A stretch of DNA of 64,000 nt from Kudoa neothunni. Taxonomy: Eukaryota > Cnidaria. Made by a program: the position numbers and the translations under genes. The stretch lies in contig OZ199840.1 in assembly GCA_964304625.1 (NCBI GenBank), positions 7,254,001 to 7,318,000 of the forward strand, in the 5' to 3' direction. Below the pieces are notes generated by a model. It searched no databases, was not told the DNA's origin, and saw only the letters and a program-made list of their open reading frames with translations. Numbering within the stretch: position 1 is the first letter of the stretch; each line of letters begins with the position of its first letter. Shown here piece by piece: positions 1 to 11,893 of this stretch.

Positions 1-1000
1 TACAAAATTTTGGCCAGCAATAATTTTCGTTGTTTCTGTTTTCTTTGTTATACGTCATAAAATGTGGCCGTGATGTAATAACGAATATTACATATAACAA
101 AGTATAAATCCTAACATAATTAGAGTGGATAACTACTACACATCATGAAAATAACGCTACTCGTATTATAGATTGTCTTATTTCTTTCTTCTAGTGCAAA
201 AGAAAAAGGCAAAAAAACTCTCTATTGAGGCAACCTATTGCTATTTTCCTCATTGGTATTTAAAGCTAGAATAATTTGATCTATAAAATACTTTGGGGTC
301 ATTAATTAATTAATTACCCAGCTATAACAACTAAACATGAACAAAGAAAATATAGATCAAAGTATCCTTCATAATTGACACCGATTGTGTCTATTTTATC
401 TATTTATTGTCGATAATTATTTATCTGTAGATTAAAAACTTTTTTAGCTATTTTAGGACGAATTCACAAAATAAAGATCATTTAAGACACCAACGTAGGC
501 ATTTAAAGTTGCAATGGTATATGCTGTTTACAAGACGAAATTTTTCTTGAAACAATTAATAATTTTGTACGCTACCTTTATAATATTTTTTAAATTTGTC
601 TTGACATATTCTGGAGAACCAAAATTAGAGAGAGGAAACATACGCGCAGGTATTAGAAAATAGTCCAATGGGTGACGGGTGGATCTTTGTGACGTGTAGT
701 TCGTAATTTGAGAAAATGTTACAAAATTAACATACATGTAAGATTATAATAAGTTATTTATTTCTCAAACTATTCAATAACATTTATTTGACAATTAAGA
801 ATATAAATAAAATATTTTTTAATTAATTAATTATGGATTATTGTGTAGTGACGTGTGACTCGTGACTTCATGTACGTTGAGATTTTTGTTTTCGATTGGT
901 AGAGAAATGGGGAACCGAAATAAAAATTGAGTTAGGACATTAAAATAGAAATATGAAATAATAAAGTTTTTAAAAAACTAGCGAAGGTTTGGTGCGGAAA
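1..1000. other. no gene seen
   Basis: AT-rich sequence with short poly-A/T runs. No exon chain, RNA gene or repeat end is supported on either strand. The stretch 1440-2037, downstream of the BAR-RhoGAP stop, is likewise empty. Confidence 0.5.
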
Positions 1001-1005
1001 CAACA

Positions 1006-1433
1006 TTGAAAACGATATCAATATTAGTGATTTTACAAGTTATGGTAACTGTCACAGAGATGACAAGTTTCATAAATTCGACGATAGAAAACGAAAAATT
1101 ATTCCATTCAAAATTGCCTCTCGCTCATTTTTCTGATTTAAGACATTTGAAATATCATGGTTTAAATAATCATAAACATCAAACGGATACTGAATGAGAA
1201 GTACAAAATATAATTGTCAGAAAACTTAAAAATATTACTAAATTGACTAATCCCCCCAAAATAATTTATCGTTATAGTTGATTTGTAACATTTTTTCCTC
1301 CACAGTATTGCGCGCACGATCTCAGATTTTAAGAACCACCTGTCACCCACTGTGTTACCATTATCGCGTTTGCGACGACAAATTACATCCCAGGCGAATT
1401 TATTCAATGTCACCTTACTAGCATTACTTCTGA
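1006..1433 (+). other. possible small secreted or GPI-anchored protein, exons uncertain
   Basis: Two plus-strand frames could form a small gene. The first (about 1006-1197) opens with a hydrophobic stretch ISILVILQVMVTVT, signal-peptide-like, but has no clear ATG. The second follows a good polypyrimidine-AG acceptor at about 1306 and ends NVTLLALLLIF before a stop at 1433, resembling a GPI-attachment tail. I could not find a phase-compatible junction between them, so this is only a candidate. Confidence 0.2.
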
Positions 1434-2037
1434 TATTTTAAACAAATTATTTGAAGAAAGAATCCGTTAACAACTTATATAATCAAATATCTACGCATTC
1501 TATAGTCTCATTCTATACAGTTTTTGTTCTAATATATTTATAAATAATCCTTTTTAATTGAAAATTCCATATACATTAATATTTCTTATTTTGTCGTCGA
1601 ATTAACAGAACTATTTTCTTCCGAGTTTATTTGAGAATATTTTAAATTATATCACAGAGATTAATACTTCCTCGTATTTATCACAGAAGTCAAATTTTTT
1701 AAGTAAGCATGAGTTATTGCTAAGCAGACAGTAAATTGTCTAAAATGTTTTAAGCATGCGAAATAAAATTGATATATCTCATAACTTAACTATATTATAA
1801 ATATTGCATTTAGAAAGCATGGAAAATAATAAAAACCTCTTTTTTAATACTTCAATAATCACTTTAGAATCATGCAAACTTGTGAGTTGATACTCAACTC
1901 ATAAATTTTCACATTTGACAAGTAAGAATAGCGCCAAATCAAAAAGATTAAGGAAACAATTACAAAATAAATATTATAGAGCAATAACAGAGAACACATC
2001 TTAACATTTAAAAATAGACTATTTTGATATAAATTGA

Positions 2038-5000
2038 TTATGGAGCATCGTTAGCACCATCTCTCAGATTACTGTATGCTTTTTGGTTAATTATGTGGTA
2101 AGGAGGTTTAGTGGAAACCTCGCTGTCACCTGCTATCGTAAGATCTCTCATCCTATCGCTAAAAGAAAAGATGTGTTCATAACTAGTGTCGCGATGATGA
2201 CAATATCATAGAAATAACAAACCTAAAGGTACCACTCTGAGATCCATGTTGACTACTCGTAACAAAATTTTGGTCATAATCATTGCTGATAACCGATGTG
2301 CTTTTGGTGGTCAAACAAAATCGATAGTATTTAGTGGTATTGAGTGTAATAGGTTCTGGGAATAGTTTATCACAATGCCTAATTAGATACGTAGCAACAT
2401 CTTTATCACAGAATGAAAGATCATGCCTAAAATAACAAAAAAATCAATTAAGAAAGAAGAGAAGAAAGCTGTGAGTGTACAATAATAAAAACATACGAGT
2501 TATCGACGTCTAGATTCTTCCTCAGAATTGCAGGCCCAAAAACAATTCCAAGGTTCATCTCATCCATTTTATTTTTATCAGAATGTGAAGCAACAAGACT
2601 GAGAAATTTCATCAGATAACTTCACACGAAACTCGTTATAACACATTTTACCTTACTACAGAAACATACTGTAAATTTCGATAAAATGGTTGTGGAATTT
2701 TCTCGACTAATTTTTTCATTTCACCCACAGGTACATTTTTTGAAGATCTACAACAACAAAATTGCATCACATCGTCAAACATTCTACTAAGACTATTACA
2801 GGATCAGTTGTTTGAAATCGTTGTATAGCTCAAAAGGTATTAGAGGCATGGGCAATTTGAGCAAATATCTTTTCAAACATGCTAAATGAGATCAGTCATT
2901 ATTTTCAGTGAGTTGTAAAACTTATTTATTAATAATAAAAATATTCTACGCCGTTTTTAACAAAAATTAAATCTTAAAGGATAATAACGGAGAACTCCAA
3001 AGTCAGCCCTCTTTAACAAGGGCTTATTGTGGTGAAAAAGCAGGCCATAAGAGGAACCTACACAATAAACTAAAAGATACGTCAAACATTTATTACGTGG
3101 AAGAATTAAATTATCTGATTTCGTGTTACATCCAACTAGTTTCACAATTTAACAAGCATGTCAGTGCACACACATAAACACGCGCTAAAAGCTTATGTTA
3201 TTGATCTTAGAGTATATGCCATTCTAATGAAACTTGGTCTCTAATAACAAGAAAATTGTTGAATATGTTAATAAACTATAGTTTTTCATTTATTTAATTT
3301 CCTGAATATTAATATAAAAAGAAAATTATACAGCCAAACAAAAAATTAAATTTATAAGGATTAATGCACGATTGATTATCTCGGGAGCCGCCAAACTTTT
3401 TTTTCGTCGACTCCTTTCAGAGATTCTATTAAAAATATTAGGGTGTATTCATTTTTTTTACTAGAACAATTAAAAATATGTGCAATATATCCCATTAATA
3501 TTCTATTTCCAATACATAATAAAATGCGAAATTATATTGAACCCAAAAAAGCATAAATTAACGGTAACATCAAAATATATTAGAAAAATTCTTGAAATTT
3601 GTAGATTTACGAAGATATTTATAATCAGGTCATGGAAAAAACAACTATATTAGAAAATTTACTACAATGAATCTATTTTTCATCATAAATCATATTCAAC
3701 TTACCTACCAAGTTAGGTCGCTTGTATATGATTATAGTTACATACGTTTACACATACATAAATACAACAGCAGATTTTAAGATTAAACTACACATATATA
3801 AAAAAGTTAATATTTATTCATGGCTGTCTCTAAAAGTTAATAAGAATATCTTAATCTTTACCATAAGACTATGTTCCTTAGCCCGGGGGCGCTTGAAGAG
3901 TTTTTAAAGTGTCCGCAGAGGTTCAAACGACATTTTCAGATTACTATATTTAATTTTGTAACTTACTTCCGTAATTACGATTCAAATCAATTTTAAAAAT
4001 TAGACTTATCCTTCTTTGTCAATTATAAAATTAATATAAACAGTCGTTATTGTTTTATAAATTGTTAATAACAATGAATACTGTTGGTCATTAATATTTA
4101 AGAAAAACAAAGCCAGTGTATTCACTAGTTTTTATGAGCTACAAAGTATCTCTACATAAATGAAAAACATTGCATTACATAACTAGGAAATGTGGTGTTT
4201 GATTTTAACTTAAAAATAAAAAACAAATGTCATGGGGTAGCATTAATTAATATAATTAAATAATATAGTATGAAGCAGGAAGATGGGAGGCATACCTTAA
4301 AAGCCCATAAAATTCACCGGAATCTCTATAACACGTATCGACTCCCATTCGACCCCTAGCGTAATTATCGACCCCCTAGAAGTTCTCATCGACCACTTTG
4401 GAGACTCCTGGCTTACCCCCTAGCAGGCAACAATTCTCATCCCAAGTCAAATCCGAGCGAGGGATGAATAGATAAAAATAATCCTTTTTTTTATTTATTG
4501 TAAAAATTAATCAAAATTTACATCACAATTTTTACCGATATTTCTTGTCATGTGATTTATTTATTTTGCGATTAAAATGCTTTATATTTTATTATTATCT
4601 TTAGTCTGAGTATTCGGAAAACGCCCTGAAAATATTAATTTCTAATCAATTGTTATCATTTACTAAATGGCACTGATCAAAATTCAAATAAACTATCTAA
4701 TGATTCGATAAAAAATCAGAGAAAGTGCGTTACAATACACAAATTTTGATTATTTTATTCAACAGTTGCAATCATTCATGGAGGAGTATTTTAATTTACA
4801 TAATAAACTAAAATTTCTGATGAGAAGCGTATACTATGCAGAAGAATTAAAGTAAAATTCTTAGATTTGGATCTGTCACAATGCTACTTTAAGGTTTCTT
4901 CAACTTAAATAAAAAATGCTGTACGGAGAGAGTAACATGTACACATCCTTATATGTGAAACATACATTTAAAAAAATTAAAACATGATTAATCCGTAAAA

Positions 5001-8000
5001 TTCACAAACAAAACGTTTATATATTTTAAGTAATTTTTACAACTACAAATATCGTTTCTTAAATTTCTAATTACGAAAATGAATTCTTAAAGATTATTAT
5101 TTAAAAAATGACAAAATTCTTTATGCGTAAGATTTGCCAACTATAAAATTTAATTACAATCTCTTATGACGCACAATTTGGTCTTAAGTAATACGCGCAT
5201 GTAAATTCGTGCAATTAGCTAGATAAAGGATCGGGAATCTTTTTTTGTGAGAGAACCACAAAGGCTACATATTTTTTAAACTTAATTCCATGAGAGCCAT
5301 ACAATAAGTTTAAAAAAATAGAAGTATATGTACGCGTTTTATATAATTCCAACAATGTACAGTAATACAAGCCTTTAAATTCTTTTTAACCCTGTCGGTA
5401 TTAACTGGGGTATTTCAAGACCCCAAAATGACTATTTTGTGTCTACAATGATGTATTCTTTGTTATTTACTTGGAAAATTCTCAAGTTCCTATATTAGGT
5501 GCGTCTCTATCTTAAAATAAAATTTATAATTTATCGGCTAAAAATTTATGAATAAAATAAGACATATTTTTTCAAATTTCATTCAATATTTGTTTTATTA
5601 TTTTCTAAACCTCATATATTAATTATAAATATGATTTTCTCTCAACAACATCAAAATTTTTGATCCAAAAAAAGAAAAATTCATTTTTATTTTTAATCAA
5701 CAATAGATTAAGATAATTAATCCAATTAATTATTCCATTTGTTTTCGCTTTCGCATATTGGAGCAACAAAATTTTTTTATAAATTTTTTGTTTTTCTTGG
5801 ATTTTAATATGAGTCCTTACAACGATTTAAAGATTTAGAAAACTCATTAACTGACGGTATAAGAGTTGTATCCAAAGTCAACTAATGCGCAATCAACAAC
5901 ACAGCGGTATGGCGCCACCGCCTTTTAAGCTGACTCGCAGGTTTGAACCCCTCTCCGACCATTCATTACATCTATCTGAAAATGAATACTATAATGAAAT
6001 ATTATATGCTTTTTTGTTTCATAAAATATCGATTAACTTGATAATAACACTAATCCTAAATTTTATTATATCACCGACTATTACCGAGGAAATGTCTACA
6101 CACTAATGGATGTATCTGGAGTTTACTGCTTAAATATTAATTCATCCAAGGTTTCCATCCTATTTGATGATGAAAATCAACATTATTGATTGTTTAAGGA
6201 GTGTTAAATATACCTTTGTGTTGTTAGTTTAACATTATACCAATAATGTTGCTGATTCATAAATTCATATAAATAAATAATTCCAGAAACAGCAATCCGC
6301 TGTATATTTTATATGTATTTGTTAATCTAGGTGTATTGTTTACAATACATAAAGTTGAGATAAATTGAATAAGCTTAAAGCATATTTCGTCTGGGGTCAA
6401 GAAATATCCCAGTCAGGCGCAAGCGCTTTGTTTCAGAAGTTAATACGGGAGAGGTTAATAGCATCATTACGCTATTATTAATAAATGGAGGGTATTTCTC
6501 ATCATCAATGCGACTTCTGTTTCTGCATGGTTTTTCGGATGGCTTTGCAGTGTGGTTGATGGTTGATACGTGGCAAGATTATGCATCATGCAGGCGCTGA
6601 AACTTCCACCCGTTAAACGTGATCATACTTTTGTTTTAATGTCTTTTAGATGTAGAAAGGCTGCTGATATGCATATATAAGAGCCAAACATTGTCATTGC
6701 AGCAATTTCACACGCTGCAATGTCTGATACGGTAGGTAACCGATTTTCCGTAATGACTGCATCGCATACGCGTAAACGAGTTTAACGAAACGTTCTGTTT
6801 AATTGAAAATTTATCTGCGAGTCTGACGCAATCATCCAAAGAGCCGCAACTGGCTCGCGAGCCATAGGTTCCCAAACCCTGACATGATATCATTTGATTG
6901 ACCGCACAATTTCACTTTATTGTTATATTCATAAATTAAATATTCTACATATAAATAAGATTTAATAGCTATATTATTCATCTTAAGAAATTTCTATTAT
7001 TGCACGAGATTCATATATAAACAAATAATGTAATTTGGGTGGACTGATCTAGGAGCATTGTCTCGATATGAACAACTGAAACAAAAAAATTATTTATTGA
7101 CTTTAATTGGTCAATCAATTTAAAAGTATAACATTATATTCCAAACACATACTTATCTAACACACGACGGAAAAAATCGATGATGCTCTATATGATAACT
7201 TCCTTCTATTATTTCATCTGTAATACTTTTTTATCAAAACAATTATTATAGTTCATTTTAAAATATAAAATTAATATGTAAAATCAAATGTTTTTATCTC
7301 GCTTAAATAACTTTTCGGCTTAAGGGAGCCAACCAAAAAGGAATACGTAATATTCTACGCATCTGGTGAGCAATATCGTTAAACAAGAACTAATAGAAAT
7401 AGCTTCAAACTCGTATCAAACCAAAAAAAGTCAAAAAATAATTCCAACAATAGTCTCAATAAAATTCCTATGTTTCAAATAATCTCACAAATGCTTAAAC
7501 ATTGTCATTCATGTGTTTCTAATAAATCCTTTGCAATTTACGTCATATTTAATCCATTTATGAGGGAAATAAAATTTAAGTATACATTTTTTGGATTTTG
7601 TGAACATTATACTCATACAATAAACTAATTCTGTCACACAAAAGTTTAGTAAAAATGTATATATGAGTATTATAACAGAACGGAGAGCGACTTAGAAAAT
7701 TAAAAAATAATAGTGTTAATTACTTGCAACAACAGAGGGAAGACTAAAGTATTCTTTTGTTATTGTCATTCCAGTATCGAAAATGGCCTGAAAAAAGGTC
7801 ATGCAAAAGAAGGTGAGACAAAAGTAAATTACAACAAGTTTTCTTATTTTGAGGTCGGATGGTGCGAGTCGAAAAAGACCCTAAAAAGATCAAAATCAAG
7901 TCAAAACGCTTATATAAATATAAAGTGAGCGCATTACTTACCGATTCATCCAGCTCATAATTTATTATGTAGCAAATACAATCATTGATAACATGAGATA

Positions 8001-9050
8001 TCTCACATGATTCTCTCTCAAGATGAGTTTCGAGACCAACACCAAAAACTGTCTTATTAACATCTGGGAGTATGAAGATTTGTTTATATTAAAAAAAAGA
8101 ATATTTTTGTACTTAGTTTATGTCGAATGTTACTAACAGTTGAATCAATCAGTGAAACGCAGGATTTATGATATTCCAATTCGTAATGTAGGGTCTAAAC
8201 CGATTCACAAATAAAATGATTCATATGATTTGTATAAGTGCTAAAACAAGAAAAATAACACACTTTGGCTATAAGAGTCAGAATATTTTTCTCGTCCACA
8301 ATAAGATCAGATATCAGCTTTTTGAAAGCTTTTGCCTCTTTCATAAACTCGTTAAGTAGATCGTCCGAATCGATGTTTGTAAATCCTTGTACAACGTTTT
8401 CGGATGAACTGACTATATTTTTACATCGTTAGTGTCGAATGTCTATCACAATCTGGTGTTGTATTTACCTTCTGGCATGGGGGCGTCGGTAGCTTTTGCC
8501 CTAGAATTGAAACACTACATTTGTGAGATATTTTAGTCGAATAACTTGTTGCGAGCATTTTTCATTTGAGTGAGCATATTCCCAAGTTTTTGGCGTATTT
8601 TATTCAGTGGAGGGAATTTCTAGAACAAACAACAGTCAATGGTGTTCGCATTTTGACCACAATCCACGAATTACATTCAAAAATTCGGTGTAATCATTCA
8701 AAACATTTCCTTTCACCTCAGTAAGCATTCTCGTTTTGTATTGTATACGTTGGGCCTCAATTTCGGTGTATAAACGGATGGCTTGACTATAGTTGGTTGA
8801 AAAAGTTATTGATTCGAGAAATATAAAATCAAAACAATACCCTAAATGTGAGTCGTTTGGTAGGTCAGAAAACTTATTTTTTGCAGTGAACGAAAATCGC
8901 TAATACATGCAAATAAGTTGGAATAATTTTAAACAAAAAGTATATCACTTTCGAAGCTTTGCTACAATTCCCCAACTCTTTACCGACGTAGAGGTCTAAA
9001 ACCTTCTGGATCGACATAATTTTAGTTTTGTAGGCGAGCGCTTCTTTCAT
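2038..9050 (-). CDS. BAR-RhoGAP protein, RICH/ARHGAP17-like, 15 exons
   Basis: Predicted 482-aa Rho-family GTPase activator with an N-terminal BAR membrane-curvature domain and a C-terminal RhoGAP domain. Exons (minus strand, 5' to 3'): 9050-8949, 8899-8841, 8786-8675, 8619-8546, 8500-8469, 8412-8264, 8194-8113, 8063-7942, 7880-7836, 7787-7724, 2881-2800, 2747-2670, 2619-2497, 2426-2223, 2158-2038. All borders are GT..AG and every phase closes. The BAR part (exons 1-7) is amphipathic helix and ends near LHYELEYHKSCVSLIDS. RhoGAP hallmarks follow: VFGVGLE, the arginine-finger exon GLFRLAPSDLKIRKL, CLKRYLLKLPMPLIPFELY, then NKMDEMNLGIVFGPAILR. The order and the GLFR wording match RICH/SH3BP1 (family knowledge). 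The C-terminal tail is polar with no SH3 or proline-rich region seen. The start is the first ATG of exon 1; an earlier 5' exon is possible. Introns are 45-70 nt except one of 4.8 kb (2882-7723) that holds transposon copies. Confidence 0.88.
5386..6458. mobile_element. piggyBac-type element without transposase
   Basis: Both ends sit on TTAA and carry matching inverted termini: left TTAACCCTGTCGGTATTAAC; the right end read in reverse begins TTAACCTCTCCCGTATTAAC. Subterminal words (TGGGGTATTTC.AGACCCC) also match between the ends. TTAA targets are diagnostic of piggyBac. No transposase is recognisable in the 1.07 kb, so it is non-autonomous or decayed. It lies in the large BAR-RhoGAP intron. Confidence 0.75.
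5890..5962 (+). repeat. tRNA-Lys-like (SINE-type) fragment
   Basis: A short stretch resembles a degenerate tRNA: a D-arm-like AGCGGTATGGCGC, an anticodon loop CTTTTAA as in tRNA-Lys(TTT), and a B-box-like GGTTTGAACCCC. The stems are poor, so it is not a working tRNA gene; more likely a tRNA-derived SINE piece inside the piggyBac-type element. Weak call. Confidence 0.3.
6835..6890. repeat. hAT-type terminus
   Basis: Read in reverse, the sequence is CAGGGTTTGGGAACC then TATGGCTCGCGAGCCAG and CGGCTCTTTGG, the layout of hAT termini with a GAGCC..GGCTC subterminal palindrome. The opposite end was not found. A similar palindrome is present in the hAT-type element at 10245-11261. Confidence 0.4.
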
Positions 9051-9089
9051 ACTCTAGTTTTTAACATTGACGGGTGAGAGCGAATTTAA

Positions 9090-9314
9090 TTGAAACCCAC
9101 ACATCAAAAACAAATACCTCGTCGATTGTCGAAAGTATACCGTACTCCATTTTCAATTAATCGACCACAAACTCTTTATTATAAAGTGCTTCTGACTAGA
9201 AAACCTCACAGCCAAATAATACACTCGGACCTGCTCCAAACTGTAATACGTTTAGCACGGAATCACCCGATCAAAAAATTTGGGTTGATCCTCTTTGCCA
9301 AAATACATTATTGA
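9090..9314 (+). other. unassigned basic ORF, divergent from BAR-RhoGAP
   Basis: An open frame of about 75 codons starts only 40 bp from the BAR-RhoGAP start and runs the opposite way. It lacks an ATG; the first possible start is TTG and a stop lies just before, so if real it is an internal or last exon. The product would be very basic (RRLSKVYR, LLTRKPH, RLARNHPIKKFG) and soluble. The base composition looks more coding than the flanks. I do not recognise the family; a small mitochondrial or ribosomal-type protein is possible. Confidence 0.25.
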
Positions 9315-9624
9315 AATATAATACTATTATTTGGTGTTGACTATAGATTATTTTTAAAATATTGTTAGTTTTTATTATATCTAACAATTTATTTTATTGT
9401 CAACTTGGAAAATTTGATTCTAATTTAGTTAGTCTTTGTATATGTAAAATTTGAATTTAGCAAAACTAAATGATATTACTTTATTATGGTTATGTAAAAA
9501 ATTATTTTTTTAAATCCTAATCTTTATAACAAAAAATCAATTCCAAATTTGTGGGAAATTCAATTTGTAAAATTCCTATTAGTGACGCATGCGCACTGTT
9601 ATCTAATCCATTATCTATTATACA

Positions 9625-10239
9625 CAGTCAAACCTCGATTATCCGGAAAATTTGGGACGGGCGATTTTCTTTCCGGATATGGAGTCTCCAGTTAATCGAG
9701 CACAAACAATGTCTTTTGCACGCGCGGTTTTTATAATTTCTACCTAAAGGATTGTTTACTTGATTAATAAGCAATTTTTTATTATTTATTGAGTAAAATA
9801 TTTTAACTTCTGTTATTTGAATTAAAAATGTTGACATATCTATTAACCAAGAATATGGAGATTTAAAGGAAAAACAGTACTTAATTACGGCAGTTTTTAC
9901 ACGTCTACAGAGGAGTAACTTGCTTTTTGAAATAACCAGTGATTAATGTAAGGTTAATATATATAAAGGCATACGTTCGGATATAACACAAATTTATATA
10001 AGAACTGGATGTTTAAATTAAGTTTTAAAAGAAAAATTTATTAATAAATAACCTAGAAATATTTTTGTTTTAAATATTGTATTGGTGTGTATGTCGTACG
10101 GTGATGGGTGCTACTTTTATCCGGAAATATGATTAAATAGTTCTCCGGGTTTCCAGATAATCTAACATTTATCGATACGTAATGTCAATAAAATCCAAAT
10201 AAAATTTAACATTTCTTCCGGATAATCGAGGTTCGACTG
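9625..10239. mobile_element. Tigger/pogo MITE, deletion derivative
   Basis: Ends are CAGTCAAACCTCGATTATCC and, read in reverse, CAGTCGAACCTCGATTATCC, with TA after the right end. About 150 bp at the left and the last 100 bp or so at the right closely match the full-length Tigger element at 57860-59942, including the internal word ACTTGATT.ATAA. The transposase region is missing, so this is an internally deleted copy of the same family. Confidence 0.8.
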
Positions 10240-10244
10240 TACAT

Positions 10245-11261
10245 CAGAGGTAGCCAGACTTGCCAGATCGGGAGCCAACTTTAAGGTGGCCCAAATTTTA
10301 AAGAGCCACAAGACATTAAAATCATTTATGTACCTCTTCATTAGTTTAAACTTACAACTTTGGAAAATTGTTGATAAATATTAAGATAAGATGTTGTAGA
10401 ATTATAAATAAAGGTTTTTTAATTTTTTTCTCATTCGGTGAATCGCTGAAAAACTTACATATAGTTTTTACAGGTATAATTTATGATGGGGTTTCCAAAA
10501 AAAGTAAATTAGTACTTAACAATCCAAAGAACTTGTTATCATTGAAGAAAAAGGTCGCAAAATCGATAAAATATTTTTCATATGTAATCATGTATGGTAG
10601 TCCGACAAAAAATAAAATTAAATATTTACGAATAAAATAATAGCACAAGAATTTAACGCTTTCGAAAACAACTTTTTAGAAATAGTTTCTAATGTTGAAA
10701 TTTTTTTATGTTTTCGCATTATCTGTGAGTTGGCGGTAATCAGGTTCGTATGCTGTTAACGCTGTACGAATTAGTTCCGTCAGGTGTTTGTGAGGGAGGA
10801 ATCTGCGAAGCTTCGATTTTGCAAACTTCATCGTTGAAGAAATAGACTCAAAACAATAAAATTTTCCAAAGATAGAACAAGTTTGACGCTAATTTCTTTT
10901 AATTTTGAATCATCTTTAAAGCTTTAATGCGTGTTTTATTCTTTCGACATCTATTACTTTGGTAATGGATAAACACTAGTTCTACTTGTATTTCTTAATT
11001 AAACTAGTAACAATTCTAATTTGCATCAAATATTAAAACTATATGGTAAGTTGTATCTATGTTTTCTAATCAAAAATATTATCTATTTTACGATTAAAGA
11101 GTTCATTCTTCACTTGATTAAGTAGTTCAAACTTTGTACTTTTGTGAATAAACGTGCTGATGAATTAAACAAAATTAGACTAACAAAAAATTTTTCGAGA
11201 ATCATACCATAACGTTCAAAGAGCCACATGTGGCTCACAAGCCACGGTTTGGTCACCCTTG
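10245..11261. mobile_element. hAT-type non-autonomous element
   Basis: The left end is CAGAGGTAGCCAGACTTGCC with GAGCC words inside; the right end read in reverse is CAAGGGTGACCAAACC then GTGGCTTGTGAGCCACATG and TGGCTCTTTGAACG. This is the familiar hAT terminal layout with the GAGCCACATGTGGCTC palindrome. No transposase is recognisable; the frame at 10368-10640 is low-complexity and unassigned. The 8-bp flanks do not form a convincing duplication. It begins six bases after the Tigger MITE. Confidence 0.6.
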
Positions 11262-11301
11262 ATATATATAAAGCTGAGTTGTCTGTATGTGTGTGTGTGC
11301 C

Positions 11302-11893
11302 AGGGCGTCCAATGAGACTATCGGAAAAAACCCAAGGTAGAACTCTTAAAAAACTCAAGGTCACAAAGAAAACACAATAATATTATTAAAATAACTAAAA
11401 TTTTTATTTTAAACGCGTTTTATAATTATTGTCGTCAATTGAATCGTCTGCATCATCTTCATAACCTTCAGTTAGGAAGGTTGATCTATTTTTCAAGCGC
11501 TTAAGGTAAGGTATCGTTGGCTCATAACACCACTGCTCACATCATGAATTAGTTTATTTGTTGGTTGCGACGGCAAGCACAATTTATTATTTCGTCTGAT
11601 CAACTGCTTTGCGATAAATTCACATTTTACAGTTTCAACCTTTAATGAGTTAGTTCGATTAATTTTTACTGTGTTCATTAATCAATAAATTCGTTCAGCA
11701 TTTGCAGAACTAGAATTTCTGTCCTTAGCATCTTGATCAGGCCAATCTTTAAAATCTACTTTTAACGAATCTAGATTGAAGCACATATTATCCCACACTT
11801 TCTGTTGAGCTCCGTTTGAATTTTCAGGCATACTTTAAAATAATGTACGTCAATAACTTCAAAATATGTTCTTAAAAAAATAAAAAATTTTGA
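11302..11893 (-). pseudogene. hAT transposase C-terminal remnant
   Basis: Minus-strand frames read the hAT dimerisation region: SSANAERIY followed by a near-continuous stretch with VKINRTNSLKVETVKCEF, interrupted by stops. This matches the usual 'SxNAER.FS..n..K' block of hAT transposases. The Ty3/gypsy element is inserted directly beside it. A terminus-like GGCGTCCAA occurs at about 11308 and inverted near 15998, so both flanks of the gypsy insertion probably belong to one hAT copy. Confidence 0.55.

Larger units (their letters stand above)
2882..7723 (-). other. 4.8-kb intron of the BAR-RhoGAP gene
   Basis: Non-coding stretch between the exons ending at 7724 and starting at 2881, with a GT donor (GTAATTAAC) and an AG acceptor (CTCATTTAG). 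It contains the piggyBac-type element at 5386-6458 and a hAT-type terminus near 6835-6890. The rest is AT-rich. Around 4310-4450 there is a GC-richer patch with repeated 'cgaccccct'-like words that looks like transposon debris. I see no further gene in it. Confidence 0.7.

Noticed and set aside
2957-3145. Minus-strand frame next to the RhoGAP exons, considered as the missing arginine-finger exon
   Set aside because: It lacks a GxFR motif and the exon at 7880-7836 (GLFRLAPSD) fits in phase on both sides.
3722-3907. 61-codon plus-strand ATG frame inside the long BAR-RhoGAP intron
   Set aside because: Low-complexity AT-rich sequence with no motif; random frame of this length is expected here.
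5890-5962. Functional tRNA-Lys gene
   Set aside because: D, anticodon and T-arm words are present but acceptor and T stems do not pair; kept only as a tRNA-derived repeat.
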